Position numbers and translations under genes: made by a program. Below are positions 43,747 to 53,397 of a DNA stretch of 64,000 nt, one piece after another. Position 1 is the stretch's first letter. Each line of letters begins with the position of its first letter. The stretch covers positions 62,001-126,000 of the forward strand of contig CACDRY010000001.1 in the NCBI GenBank assembly GCA_902555275.1. Reading direction: 5' to 3'. The notes under the pieces are model-generated. The model saw nothing but the letters and a program-made list of their open reading frames with translations. It was not told the DNA's origin and searched no databases. The stretch comes from an uncultured Pelagibacteraceae bacterium. GTDB lineage: Bacteria; Pseudomonadota; Alphaproteobacteria; Pelagibacterales; Pelagibacteraceae.

Positions 43747-44762
43747 TGACAAAAGTTTGTATATTTGGTGCAGGATCGATTGGGGGATATTTAGCTGCGT
43801 GTTTGAGTAAAAATAATATTGATTTATCACTTATAGCCAGAGGTCCACACAAAAAAGCTATTGAGGAAAATGGTTTAACATTAATTAAAAAAGATAAAAC
43901 AGAAAACTTTAAATTAAAAGTAACAGATGATCCCAAAGAACTTGGAATTCAAGATTATATTTTTATTTCAGTAAAAGCTCATGCAATTTCTAATATAGTT
44001 GATTCTCTTCAAAGCTTAATTGGAAAAAATACAACTATAATATCTGCTGTGAATGGCTTACCTTGGTGGTATTTTCATAAAGCTAACACGGGGACAAACT
44101 TAGATGAGAAACATATAGATAGTGTTGATCCTGATGGTAAGATTTGGAATTCTTTGAATCCTTCAAGAGCTCTTGGATGTGTGGTTTATCCAGCAGCTGA
44201 AATTACTGAACCTGGTGTTATTAAACACAATGGTGGTGAAAGATTTACATTAGGCGAACCAGATGGATCAAAATCAGAAAGACTTAAAATTATTGCAGAC
44301 TTATTAATTGCAGGAGGCTTAAAAGCTCCACAAAAAAGTAATCTAAGAGATGAAATATGGATAAAGCTCTGGGGTAATTGCTCATTTAATATAGTAAGCG
44401 CACTATATGATAAGACTTTGGATGAAATTGGTAATGACCCAGAATTATTAAACACCGTAAGAAAATTGATGGAAGAATGTCAGTTAGTAGGAGAGAAAAT
44501 AGGTGTAAAATTCAACGTCTCAATCGATCAAAGAATTAAAGCTGCTATCTCTATTATTGGTCACAAACCCTCGACAACGCAAGACTTACATGCAAAACGT
44601 CCTTTAGAAATAGATCCAATTATTGGATCAATAATTGAAATTGGAAATAAAGTTAATGTAAAAACCTTTACATTAAAAACTGAGTATAACAAATTAAAAG
44701 ACAAAGCGGAAAGACTTAGTTTATATCAAAGGACAAATATAATTGAACAGATTACAAGTTAA
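43746..44762 (+). CDS. 2-dehydropantoate 2-reductase family protein
   Basis: This 338-residue ketopantoate reductase-like enzyme has the N-terminal NADP motif IFGAGSIGGYLAACLSKN, the C-terminal helical domain with DEIWIKLWGNCSFN (catalytic Lys in IKLWGN) and KRPLEIDPIIGS. It may make pantoate for CoA. Its position after an acyl-CoA synthetase, and an insertion in the middle, also allow a different 2-oxoacid as substrate, as several PanE paralogs do. It ends directly against the TRAP permease gene on the other strand, with no space between the stops. Confidence 0.82.
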   Translation: MTKVCIFGAGSIGGYLAACLSKNNIDLSLIARGPHKKAIEENGLTLIKKDKTENFKLKVTDDPKELGIQDYIFISVKAHAISNIVDSLQSLIGKNTTIISAVNGLPWWYFHKANTGTNLDEKHIDSVDPDGKIWNSLNPSRALGCVVYPAAEITEPGVIKHNGGERFTLGEPDGSKSERLKIIADLLIAGGLKAPQKSNLRDEIWIKLWGNCSFNIVSALYDKTLDEIGNDPELLNTVRKLMEECQLVGEKIGVKFNVSIDQRIKAAISIIGHKPSTTQDLHAKRPLEIDPIIGSIIEIGNKVNVKTFTLKTEYNKLKDKAERLSLYQRTNIIEQITS

Positions 44763-47414
44763 TCAAAAATTGAGAGAAATATCCCTGTGTACTGAATTAC
44801 ATTTTGAAACATAAATTGCTTGCTCTTTTGTAAGTTTTTGTTGTAACCTCAATCCAATAGTTTCACTTAATACAGTTAAGTGATTATTTATTCTATCCAT
44901 ATATTTTTTGTCAAATTCATTTCTCCAACTTACTTCTTGATCAAAATGTGCATAAGTATCACTAGCTATTTTTTGAATTTGTTCTGGATCTTTTTCATCT
45001 TCATCCATTATAGTTATTAGATAATCTAATTTATCTGCAAATTCATCTGATCCAGAAATCTCTCCTACTTTATCAAACATATTATCAATATGATCAATGG
45101 CATCTAAATATCCTCTATTGTCAATTTTAGATTTAAGAATTTTGATATCTTCATTTAATTCTTCAAATTTTTCACCATCTAAAATAAATAATTTTATCAA
45201 CATTAAATCATCATATGCATTGTCTGCAGTTTTACGATATTTTTTTACTGCTAAGTTTTTTGCTTTATTAATCTTGTTAAATTCATCATTTCTTGATTTC
45301 CAATCTTTAGAAATTGAGTTTTCTATTTCGTCAATTTCGAGTTTTATGTTCTCAATTCTTTGTTCAATTTTATTTTTTTCAGAAACTTCATCATCATCTA
45401 AATTTCTAATTTCGGCTTTAAATTTATCTATTTTTTTATTGAGTTTAAAAATTTTCTTTTGTTTTTTTCTCGTTTTGAAATGTAAATCTCGATAATCAAC
45501 AGCGTAATCATTGTAAATAGCTTCGGCACTTTTTACATCATCAACTAATTCAAATGTATAATTTGAATTATCAACATGACGTTGGAAATAACTTAACTTA
45601 TCGGCTGGTAAATTTGCAAGTATTATTGAATCAAAATCGTCTATGCTATTCTTTATTTCATCTGCATTGTTTGTATATTTTGCAAATTTATATTCTTGCA
45701 AACAATATTGAAGTTTCGGGTTCATAGGAGGTGGAGCTACATTTGAAGTCAAATAAACTCTATTTGGAAGATAATTTACCAGACTTGGATAAGACCCTAC
45801 AATTGCTAGGCCAATGAGTTGTAAAATTATAAATGGAACAACACCTTTCCAAATATCTAATGTTTGTACCACTTTCGGAGCAACACCTTTTAAATAAAAT
45901 AAGGCAAAACCAAAGGGGGGAGTTAAAAAAGAGGTTTGTAAATTGACACCAATCATAACACCTAACCAGACCGCTGTAACGTTTGCTCCTGTCTCAGCTA
46001 ATAATATAGGTGCAATTATTGGAACAACCACAACAGCGATTTCAATAAAATCTAAAAAGAACCCAAGTAAGAATATTACAATCATTACAACTACAAACTG
46101 AGTCCAAAAGCCCCCGGGTAAATCTTGAAGGAAGTCTCTTACTAATTCTTCACCACCAAATGCTCTAAATCCTGATGTAAGCATTGCAGCACCTAATAGA
46201 ATAATAAATACCATCGAAGTTGTAACGCACGTTTCGGTTACTACTTCTTTAAGAACATTTTCAGTTTTATATGTTCTCCAAAAACTCCATGCTATTCCAT
46301 AAACCAAAGTGATTACAAAAATAGCAGTTATATAAATTGCTCCTAAATCTCTTTCTTCTATATTTTTTATGTTAAGTTCATAATTTGATGCAAAAAAAGT
46401 AATGGGTATTAATGATCCAATTATCATTATAAGTGGATAGAAGGCACTTTTCTTACCTTGAAATAGACGGTAACCCGCCATTAATGTTGCTCCAATTGCT
46501 CCTATAGAACCAGCTTGGTTCACAGTTGCAATACCCATAAGAATCGATCCTAAAACAGCAAAAATTAATGCAAGTGGAGGAATAATTATAACAATAACTC
46601 TCATCCAAAATTTGAAATCAAAGTTTCCTTTAAATGGAACAGGTGGGGCAACCCCTTTTTTTATTCTTGCATAGAAAAATACATAGATCATATATAAAGC
46701 TACAAGTACTAATCCTGGTAAAAGTGCTCCCAGGAACATGTCACCGGCACTGGATGAACCTACTCTAAATTCACCTGGCATGTTAAATTCGCCTGTTAAA
46801 GCTTTATAATCGTTCTGCCTCATGTTATTGGCAACATCTGATGCGCTCGCTAATTGGTCCGCTATAATAATTAATACAATTGATGGCGGAATAATCTGTC
46901 CTAGAGTTCCAGAAGAGCAAACAATTCCACTTGCAAGTTTTCTGTCATAATTGTTGTTTAACATTGTAGGTAATGAAATTAATCCCATTGCAATGACTGT
47001 TGCTCCGACAATACCTGTAGTTGCAGCTAATAATGCACCAACAAATATTACCGAAATACCTAAACCACCAGGTATCGGGCCAAATAATTGACCCATAGTT
47101 ATTAATAAATCCTCAGCAATTTTTGATTTTTGAAGCATGATTCCCATAAAAATAAATAAGGGAATTGCAATTAAAGTGTCAGTCTCGACGTCCCAGTAAT
47201 TACTTCTAAAATTTGTAATTCCAGCAACAAGCCATTCGGTTGGACCATCGACAGCGAAGTAAGCATCAACATCGCCAGCAAAAATATAACCAAAAAAAGC
47301 TGCTAAACCGATAGATATGATAGCTGAACCAGGAAGAGCAAAGGCAACTGGATACCCTGAAGCTAGAGCTGCAATCATAATTAAAACTAATATAGCTAAA
47401 AAAAATAATTCCAT
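44763..47414 (-). CDS. TRAP transporter large permease with C-terminal coiled-coil extension
   Basis: The DctM-type 883-residue protein has multiple membrane helices in residues 1-560, with family motifs IPLFIFMGIMLQKSKIAEDL, GIVCSSGTLGQIIPPSIVLI and a late SFLTPPFGFALFYLKG. It is about twice the normal DctM length. One part is an internal hydrophobic insertion typical of the mannitol/chloroaromatic subgroup. The other is a soluble tail of about 320 residues from residue ~565. The tail is highly charged and includes a probable coiled coil at about 640-715 (KKIFKLNKKIDKFKAEIRNL). It overlaps the small permease gene by one base. The tail's function is unknown. Confidence 0.88.
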   Translation of the reverse strand: MELFFLAILVLIMIAALASGYPVAFALPGSAIISIGLAAFFGYIFAGDVDAYFAVDGPTEWLVAGITNFRSNYWDVETDTLIAIPLFIFMGIMLQKSKIAEDLLITMGQLFGPIPGGLGISVIFVGALLAATTGIVGATVIAMGLISLPTMLNNNYDRKLASGIVCSSGTLGQIIPPSIVLIIIADQLASASDVANNMRQNDYKALTGEFNMPGEFRVGSSSAGDMFLGALLPGLVLVALYMIYVFFYARIKKGVAPPVPFKGNFDFKFWMRVIVIIIPPLALIFAVLGSILMGIATVNQAGSIGAIGATLMAGYRLFQGKKSAFYPLIMIIGSLIPITFFASNYELNIKNIEERDLGAIYITAIFVITLVYGIAWSFWRTYKTENVLKEVVTETCVTTSMVFIILLGAAMLTSGFRAFGGEELVRDFLQDLPGGFWTQFVVVMIVIFLLGFFLDFIEIAVVVVPIIAPILLAETGANVTAVWLGVMIGVNLQTSFLTPPFGFALFYLKGVAPKVVQTLDIWKGVVPFIILQLIGLAIVGSYPSLVNYLPNRVYLTSNVAPPPMNPKLQYCLQEYKFAKYTNNADEIKNSIDDFDSIILANLPADKLSYFQRHVDNSNYTFELVDDVKSAEAIYNDYAVDYRDLHFKTRKKQKKIFKLNKKIDKFKAEIRNLDDDEVSEKNKIEQRIENIKLEIDEIENSISKDWKSRNDEFNKINKAKNLAVKKYRKTADNAYDDLMLIKLFILDGEKFEELNEDIKILKSKIDNRGYLDAIDHIDNMFDKVGEISGSDEFADKLDYLITIMDEDEKDPEQIQKIASDTYAHFDQEVSWRNEFDKKYMDRINNHLTVLSETIGLRLQQKLTKEQAIYVSKCNSVHRDISLNF

Positions 47415-48463
47415 TATTGGCTTTCCATATTTTCGATACTAACTTTATTTGTTTTATCGACCTTTGAAATATTTACCTCTTCATCATTTTGCAGAAGTTT
47501 GTGGCTACTGCTCATAAAATAACTTGTGAATTGCAGCAACATCGTAACTGCAAAAACTCCTAAATAAACAGCCATTAAATAAAGTAGATATAGTCCATTA
47601 GAACCTTGCTGAGTTACTTCAAAAGCAACTACGGGTCCGTTAATAATACTTGCTTTACCGTTTAAACCATAAAAGATAACTATTAAACAAAGTGGTACTC
47701 CAAGAAGTGCTGAACCTATCGAATTAGTCCATGCTTTTTTTCTCTCACTAAAAGAAGAGTAAAGGACATCTACTCTTACGTGACCTTCGTGTATTAGAGC
47801 ATATGCACTTGCAAATAGATATAGCGCTGCATACCAAAATCTCACAAGGTCTCCCTGAAAAGCTTGCTCATAAGAAAATATAAATCTTGATAATACTATT
47901 ACAAATTCACTTAGTACGACTAGAACTGCAAGCCAAATAAATCCGACTGATTTTGTAAAATATCCAATTATGAAAGATCCTAAAATAATTGGAAAATGTA
48001 TAAATGTAATTCTTTCAGGAGCTTTAACCATAAAAGCTTTAACCTCAGGACTAAAAATAGCTTCCCATAGTCTTTCCACAACCATGAATGAAATTATAAA
48101 ATCAGCAACACCAACTAGAAATACAGCCCAAAAAGATGATCTAACTAAATATGCAGAAAATTTTGATAATATTTCTGAATCATGTTCCAGTGTCTGTGAA
48201 TATGTTTTAAATACGTATAAAATAACTCCAGCAATACAAATCAAATAAATTCCAATTTGCAAATAACCATAATTTAATTCTGATCCTTGAAGTGCTTTTT
48301 GTTTAAAACCAAATAATTCGTAATGAGAAAAAATTTTTTTTACTCCTGGCCAGTCGACCCAAACTGTAAGAATATTATTTATTAAAAATGCTAGCGTAAA
48401 AGCTAACACAGAGTAGCTTAAAATTCTTAAATAACGTGCTGTAATCTTACTTTCGGAGTCCAT
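47414..48463 (-). CDS. TRAP transporter small permease (DctQ-type, extended)
   Basis: This 349-residue membrane protein has perhaps eight helices. The DctQ core is in the C-terminal half (LFASAYALIHEGHVRVDVLYSSFSERKKAW), where HVRVDVLY is the family signature. The N-terminal half adds several helices, making it almost twice the size of ordinary DctQ. Lying directly before the DctM-type gene, it completes a Na+-coupled TRAP system whose binding protein is encoded upstream behind a terminator hairpin. Confidence 0.88.
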   Translation of the reverse strand: MDSESKITARYLRILSYSVLAFTLAFLINNILTVWVDWPGVKKIFSHYELFGFKQKALQGSELNYGYLQIGIYLICIAGVILYVFKTYSQTLEHDSEILSKFSAYLVRSSFWAVFLVGVADFIISFMVVERLWEAIFSPEVKAFMVKAPERITFIHFPIILGSFIIGYFTKSVGFIWLAVLVVLSEFVIVLSRFIFSYEQAFQGDLVRFWYAALYLFASAYALIHEGHVRVDVLYSSFSERKKAWTNSIGSALLGVPLCLIVIFYGLNGKASIINGPVVAFEVTQQGSNGLYLLYLMAVYLGVFAVTMLLQFTSYFMSSSHKLLQNDEEVNISKVDKTNKVSIENMESQ

Positions 48464-48503
48464 AGGTTTTTTTTAATACTAAAAATTTACTTTTATTGAA
48501 ACT

Positions 48504-48533
48504 AAAAAAAAGGGCCCAATTAAGGGCCCTTTT
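48504..48533 (-). terminator. Intrinsic terminator-like hairpin between binding protein and permeases
   Basis: On the minus strand the sequence AAAAGGGCCC-TTAATT-GGGCCC is followed by eight Ts. It gives a stem of up to 10 base pairs, six of them G-C, and lies 20 bases after the binding-protein stop. This is the strongest terminator shape seen in the window. Because the permease genes continue in the same direction, it is probably a partial terminator that keeps binding-protein mRNA in excess. Confidence 0.85.
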
Positions 48534-48552
48534 AATTACATAAAAGACGTAA

Positions 48553-49686
48553 TTACATTCCTAGCACTCTGTTTCTTTGCTGAATGTAAGGTGAGTCTGA
48601 TAGGTTTGTCCAAGCACCAATTTCTTTTCTAGCTTTTAAGAAACTTGTGTGGATTCTCTCAGCTAGACCACTACTTGCTCTAGTTTCCTCAAAAACTTCC
48701 TCTGCTGCTTTTCCAAAACCATCGTAAACTTTATCACTAAACTTCTCTAGTTTAACACCATGGTCGTTTATCAATCTAGCTAATGCTGCTCCGTTTTTAG
48801 CATTGTACTCTGACATCATAACGTCGTTTTCAGTAGATGCACAAGCTTCGATTAACAACTGATCTGATTTTGATAAACTTGTAAACCAAGATTTATTACA
48901 TCCACAAGCTAACATTGAACCAGGTTCGTGCATTCCAGGATAGTAGTAGTATTTAGCTGCTTCTTGGAATTTCATTGCTTCATCATTCCATGGACCAACC
49001 CATTCTGTTGCATCAATTGCACCAGACACTAAGTTTTCATAAATCTGTCCACCAGGAAGTGAAACTGGAGATCCTCCAAGTTTACCAATAACTTGACCAC
49101 CTAATCCAGGCATACGCATTTTTAAACCTTTAAAGTCATTTGGACTTCTGATTTTCTTGTTAAACCATCCACCCATTTGAACTCCTGTATCACCACACAT
49201 GAAATTTTTTAGACCAAATTTATCTGCTAATTCATCCCATAATTGTTGACCACCAGCAAATCTGATCCAAGCATTCATTTCTGTGTAAGTGAAACCGAAA
49301 GGTACTGCAGTGAAGTAACCCCAAGCAGGATCTTTTTTCACCCAATAATAGTCTGCAGCATGATACATTTGAGAGTTACCTGAAGCAACTTCATCAAATG
49401 AGTCAAATGCCTTAACTCTTTCGTTAGCAGCGTAGTAAGTAACTTGAATTCTTCCATCACTTACATCACCAATTCTTTGCGCAAATCTTTGTGCACCAGT
49501 TCCTAGACCTGGGAAATCTCTTCCCCAAGTTGCTACCATTGAAACTTCAATTCTGTCTTTGGCAACAGCTGGAGCAGACAAAGATGATGCAGCTACAGCG
49601 GCAACACCTGTTGCAGCAGCAGCTTTAAAGAACTTACGTCTTGAAGGCGTTTTTTTTACCTTCATTAGTTTTTTGTCTTTAATCAT
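48553..49686 (-). CDS. TRAP transporter substrate-binding protein, Tat-exported (TakP-like)
   Basis: This is a 377-residue periplasmic DctP-family protein. The N-terminus has a twin-arginine signal (PSRRKFFKAAAATG, then SLSAPAVA), so it should fold before export. The mature protein resembles the mannitol/chloroaromatic-type DctP group, which includes TakP and a lactate-binding member: VSMVATWGRDFPGLGTGAQRFA, KIRSPNDFKGLKMRMPG, SGAIDATEWVGPWND. These bind 2-oxo or 2-hydroxy monocarboxylates. Neighbouring lactate-type dehydrogenases support that substrate class. The first ATG is favoured because an AAGAGGAG Shine-Dalgarno lies six bases before it. Confidence 0.9.
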   Translation of the reverse strand: MIKDKKLMKVKKTPSRRKFFKAAAATGVAAVAASSLSAPAVAKDRIEVSMVATWGRDFPGLGTGAQRFAQRIGDVSDGRIQVTYYAANERVKAFDSFDEVASGNSQMYHAADYYWVKKDPAWGYFTAVPFGFTYTEMNAWIRFAGGQQLWDELADKFGLKNFMCGDTGVQMGGWFNKKIRSPNDFKGLKMRMPGLGGQVIGKLGGSPVSLPGGQIYENLVSGAIDATEWVGPWNDEAMKFQEAAKYYYYPGMHEPGSMLACGCNKSWFTSLSKSDQLLIEACASTENDVMMSEYNAKNGAALARLINDHGVKLEKFSDKVYDGFGKAAEEVFEETRASSGLAERIHTSFLKARKEIGAWTNLSDSPYIQQRNRVLGM

Positions 49687-49692
49687 TTATTT

Positions 49693-49700
49693 CTCCTCTT
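49693..49700 (-). promoter_or_regulatory. Strong Shine-Dalgarno of the TRAP binding protein
   Basis: The minus strand reads AAGAGGAG, then AAATAA, then ATG at 49684-49686. Most genes in this window have no obvious ribosome binding site, so this near-perfect one marks the binding protein for high translation and decides its start. Confidence 0.8.
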
Positions 49701-49790
49701 TAGTTAATTAACTAATGATAATTAAACATAAATGTAACTTAGAGTCATTTTAAAAATTAGGACAAATAGGTTAAATACAACTTGAGATTG

Positions 49791-50744
49791 TTAATTGACT
49801 TTATTTTTGCAATTTCCTGTCTTAAAAAATTCATCAAGGTTGTCTATTGCTAAATTAGCCATTGCTGTTCTAGTTTCCTTGGTTGCACTACCTAAATGTG
49901 GAAGAATAAACGCGCTTTTATGCCTATAATAACCTTTGTTTAAATTTGGCTCATTTTTGTAGACATCTAATCCAACTGCATAAACTTTTCTTCTATCAAG
50001 AGCATCAACCATTGCCTCATCCTCTATTATATCGCCCCTTGCAACATTAGTTACAATTGCTCCTTTGGGCAAATATTCTATTGTATCTTTGTTTATCATG
50101 TTAATTGTCTCTTTCGATGCAGGACAGCAAACAGATAATACATCTGAAACTGATAACAAATCTTTTAGGTTGTCATGATAAACTGCTCCCTGCTCCTTAT
50201 CCTCAGTTAGCTTTGATCTATTGTGATAATGAATAACCATACCCAGCGATTTAGCGACTTTTGCAATCTTTTGTCCAATTCTTCCCATTCCTAATATTCC
50301 CAATCTAGTTCCAGTTAATTGTTTTCCTATTAATAAATCTGCTGACCAAACCCAACCTCCTTCTCTTGCTCTTTCAATTCCCTCAGAAGCTCTCCTGCAA
50401 GCACCCAATATTAAAAGAACCCCTATTTCAGCTGTTGCATCTGTCAAAACATCTGGAGTATTAGTCACTGCAATTCCTCTATTTCTTGCTGCATCCAAAT
50501 CAATATTTCCAAAACCAACTGCAAAATTTGATAATATTTTTACAGTATCGGGTAATTGATTTATTGTTTCAGCATCTAACTTATCAGTAAGAGCTGATAA
50601 TATTCCATCACAGCCATCGCTCATTTCAACAAGTTTTTTTTGAGAATATAGTTCATCGTTTAAATTCAAATTTGCATCAAAAATTTCTTTAGCCTTGTCT
50701 TCACAAGATCTTAGCAATCTTCTTGTGACCAAAATTTTTTTCAT
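49791..50744 (-). CDS. D-2-hydroxyacid dehydrogenase (glyoxylate/hydroxypyruvate reductase type)
   Basis: This 317-residue NAD(P) enzyme has the Rossmann motif LGILGMGRIGQKIAKVAKSL, catalytic Arg in NVARGDIIEDEAMVDAL, Glu in YKNEPNLN and His in LPHLGSATKETR. It resembles GyaR/glyoxylate reductase. It may reduce glyoxylate or hydroxypyruvate, or oxidise a D-hydroxyacid. A 104-base gap separates it from the binding-protein gene downstream, and only ten bases separate it from the FAD dehydrogenase upstream. Confidence 0.88.
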   Translation of the reverse strand: MKKILVTRRLLRSCEDKAKEIFDANLNLNDELYSQKKLVEMSDGCDGILSALTDKLDAETINQLPDTVKILSNFAVGFGNIDLDAARNRGIAVTNTPDVLTDATAEIGVLLILGACRRASEGIERAREGGWVWSADLLIGKQLTGTRLGILGMGRIGQKIAKVAKSLGMVIHYHNRSKLTEDKEQGAVYHDNLKDLLSVSDVLSVCCPASKETINMINKDTIEYLPKGAIVTNVARGDIIEDEAMVDALDRRKVYAVGLDVYKNEPNLNKGYYRHKSAFILPHLGSATKETRTAMANLAIDNLDEFFKTGNCKNKVN

Positions 50745-50754
50745 AGATATGTAA

Positions 50755-52134
50755 TTAATTTAAATCGAAAATTTTACCGGGATTCATTATGTTATTTACA
50801 TCCAAAGATCTTTTAATAGATTTCATAACGGGTACATTGTCAGGATGTTCTCTAAGCAAATAATGTTTCTTTTGAAGACCTATACCATGTTCTCCAGTAA
50901 TAGTTCCTTCAAGTTCAAGTGCTTTATTGATTAAATCATCACTATATTGTCTTATTCTTTTTTGTTTTTCATGATCCTCTGGATCATAAAGAACTATTGA
51001 ATGAAAATTTCCATCACCAACATGACCTACCATTGGAGCAGTTAGTCCCAGCTTTTGAACTTCTTTTTCTGCCCATGAAATACACTCAACTAATCTTGAA
51101 ATTGGAACGCAAACGTCTGTAGAATAAACTTTCATATCATTTCCTAATGCTTTAACCGAATAGTAAACATCGTGTCTTGCTTTCCATAATTTTTTTTGCT
51201 CTTCAGGAGAGGACGCCCATTGAAAATCACTTCCACCATTACTTTTTGAAATTTCTTCTACAATTCCAATATTTTCATTATTTGATGCTTCACTACCATG
51301 AAATTCAAAAAATAGAGTAGGTGACGCTTTTATATTTTCTAATTTAGAATACTTAATACTAATTTCCATTTGATCTTTATTAAGCATTTCAATTCTTGCA
51401 ATTGGAACACCGTACTGAATAACTTCTTGTGATGCTTTAACTGCAGAGTCTAAATCTGGGAAATAGCAAACTGCACTCATTATACTTTCAGGTATAGGTG
51501 ATAATCTTAGTTGTACTTCGGTAATTATTCCAAGTGTTCCTTCTGAACCTATAAATAAATTTGTGAGATTATATCCCGCAGAAGTTTTTTTTGTTCTAGC
51601 TCCTGTTTTAATAATATCTCCATTGGGAAGAACAACTGTGAGACCTGAAATTACAGTTCTCATTGTACCGTATTTAACAGCCATTGTTCCAGAAGCCGAA
51701 GTGGCAGCCATTCCACCAAGAGCTGCGTCTGCACCCGGGTCAATTGGAAAAAATACTCCATCCTCTCTTAAATATTCATTTAATTGTTTTCTTGTAACAT
51801 TTGCTTGAACCCTACAATCAAAGTCTTCAGCATTTACACTTAAAACCTTATTCATTTTTTCTAAAGAAATTGTTATTCCGTTTTGATTTCCAACAACATG
51901 ACCTTCTAAAGAAGTTCCAGTACCAAAAGGAACAACTGGTATTTTGTGTTCGTTACATAATTTTAATAATTGTGAAACTTCCTCATTTGTTTCGGGAAAT
52001 ACAACAGCTTTTGAAAGAATTGGATCATACGTGTCTTCACCTCTTGCATAATTTGCTCGCGTGGACTCTGATGTTGAAAATCTTCCGTTAAAGATTTTTT
52101 TCAATTCTGTTTGTACAATCTCATTCATAAGCAA
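50755..52134 (-). CDS. FAD-linked D-lactate/glycolate-type dehydrogenase
   Basis: This is a 459-residue FAD-binding oxidoreductase of the GlcD/Dld family. It has FAD contacts in PVVPFGTGTSLEGHVVG, GGMAATSASGTMAVKYG and FIGSEGTLGIITEVQL. Its catalytic domain motifs are HVGDGNFHSIVLYD and GTITGEHGIGLQKKHYL. As a single-subunit form without GlcE/GlcF it best matches a cytochrome-type D-lactate dehydrogenase, though glycolate or 2-hydroxyglutarate remain possible. The pairing with a D-hydroxyacid dehydrogenase and TRAP importer suggests hydroxyacid uptake and oxidation. Confidence 0.88.
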   Translation of the reverse strand: MLMNEIVQTELKKIFNGRFSTSESTRANYARGEDTYDPILSKAVVFPETNEEVSQLLKLCNEHKIPVVPFGTGTSLEGHVVGNQNGITISLEKMNKVLSVNAEDFDCRVQANVTRKQLNEYLREDGVFFPIDPGADAALGGMAATSASGTMAVKYGTMRTVISGLTVVLPNGDIIKTGARTKKTSAGYNLTNLFIGSEGTLGIITEVQLRLSPIPESIMSAVCYFPDLDSAVKASQEVIQYGVPIARIEMLNKDQMEISIKYSKLENIKASPTLFFEFHGSEASNNENIGIVEEISKSNGGSDFQWASSPEEQKKLWKARHDVYYSVKALGNDMKVYSTDVCVPISRLVECISWAEKEVQKLGLTAPMVGHVGDGNFHSIVLYDPEDHEKQKRIRQYSDDLINKALELEGTITGEHGIGLQKKHYLLREHPDNVPVMKSIKRSLDVNNIMNPGKIFDLN

Positions 52135-52165
52135 ATATTACAAAAAAATCTTTTAAAAATACAGC

Positions 52166-53332
52166 CTATTTAGAAAGCATCTTGCCTATGTTTTCTAAGG
52201 CCTGCTGTATGTTATCTCTAGATGCGGCAAAACTAAATCTTACGTAGTCTTGGCAAGTTTGTCCAAATGCTGTTCCGGGAACTATTGCGACACCAGCTTC
52301 ATGCATTGCTTTTTTACAAAATTCTGCGCCTGTCATTCCAGTACCTTTTACATTTGGAAATGCATAAAAAGCTCCACCTGGGAGACTACATTCTATTCCT
52401 GGTAGATCATTTAAACCTTTATGAATTAAATTTCTTCTTAAAGTAAACTTATCTAGCATATCTTTAATTGAATCATCTGGTCCATCCAATGCAGCTATGC
52501 CAGCAAATTGTGCTGCTGCATTTACACAAGATACACTATTGATTAATAATTTATTCACATGTTCAACTAGTTCTTTTGGCCAAAAACTCCAACCTAATCT
52601 CCATCCAGTCATTGAATATGCTTTACTCCAACCTTCTAATACAATTAACCTATCTCTTAAATTTTCATAATGAAAAAACGATGGCATTTCTTTGTAGTCA
52701 AAAATTTGTCTACTATATATTTCATCACTTAAGATTGTAACATGCGGATGTTTTTCTAACTCTTTAGCAAAATAATCTATGACTGGTTTTTCAACAAAAC
52801 TTCCTGTTGGGTTGTTTGGGTTAATTAAAATTAACAATCTAGTTTTATCGGTAATTAAAGATAATATTTTATCTGGATCAAATTTAAGATCTTTGTCTTC
52901 AGTAAGATCATAAGGCACTGGTGTTGAACCAGTATAATTTATCATTGACTCATAAATCGGGAAAGCAGGTGTAGGATGAATTATTTCTGCCCCTGGTTCA
53001 CCAAAACATTGAATTGCATAACTCATTGTAGGCTTACCGCCTGGCATAATCAAAATTCTTTCAGCATCAATATCTGCATTATATCGTTTTTTAATCCATC
53101 TTGTTACAGCTTCTCTACATTCTGGAATTCCGTTAGACATAACATATCCATGATGACCATCGTCTAAAGCTTTTTTTGCAGCTTCAACGACATGTTTTGG
53201 TGTTTTAAAATCTGGTTGACCTAATCCCAAATGTATCATTGGGTGACCCTTTGCTTCTAATGCTTTAGCTTCAGCTAATACACTGAATGCAGACTCTGTT
53301 CCTAAGTTTTCTAAATTTTTTGCCAGTATCAT
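52166..53332 (-). CDS. Class I pyridoxal phosphate aminotransferase
   Basis: This 388-residue aspartate aminotransferase-fold enzyme has NPNNPTGSFVEKPVI, DEIYSRQIFDYKEMPSF, the PLP lysine in LEGWSKAYSMTGWRLGW, and a C-terminal arginine in YVRFSFAASRDNIQQAL. The amino acid specificity is unknown. Lying among 2-hydroxyacid and 2-oxoacid enzymes, it could aminate glyoxylate or pyruvate formed by its neighbours. Gaps of 31 and 65 bases flank it. Confidence 0.9.
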   Translation of the reverse strand: MILAKNLENLGTESAFSVLAEAKALEAKGHPMIHLGLGQPDFKTPKHVVEAAKKALDDGHHGYVMSNGIPECREAVTRWIKKRYNADIDAERILIMPGGKPTMSYAIQCFGEPGAEIIHPTPAFPIYESMINYTGSTPVPYDLTEDKDLKFDPDKILSLITDKTRLLILINPNNPTGSFVEKPVIDYFAKELEKHPHVTILSDEIYSRQIFDYKEMPSFFHYENLRDRLIVLEGWSKAYSMTGWRLGWSFWPKELVEHVNKLLINSVSCVNAAAQFAGIAALDGPDDSIKDMLDKFTLRRNLIHKGLNDLPGIECSLPGGAFYAFPNVKGTGMTGAEFCKKAMHEAGVAIVPGTAFGQTCQDYVRFSFAASRDNIQQALENIGKMLSK

Positions 53333-53397
53333 AAATTTATTTTTTAAAGTGAGAAAACTAACTGAAAAGGTTAACTATGTCTATTAATTAAAATTTT

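Noticed and set aside
45097-45495. 132-residue + strand ORF opposite the TRAP permease tail
   Set aside because: Its length follows from the highly charged Lys/Glu-rich helix on the other strand. No start signal or family resemblance.
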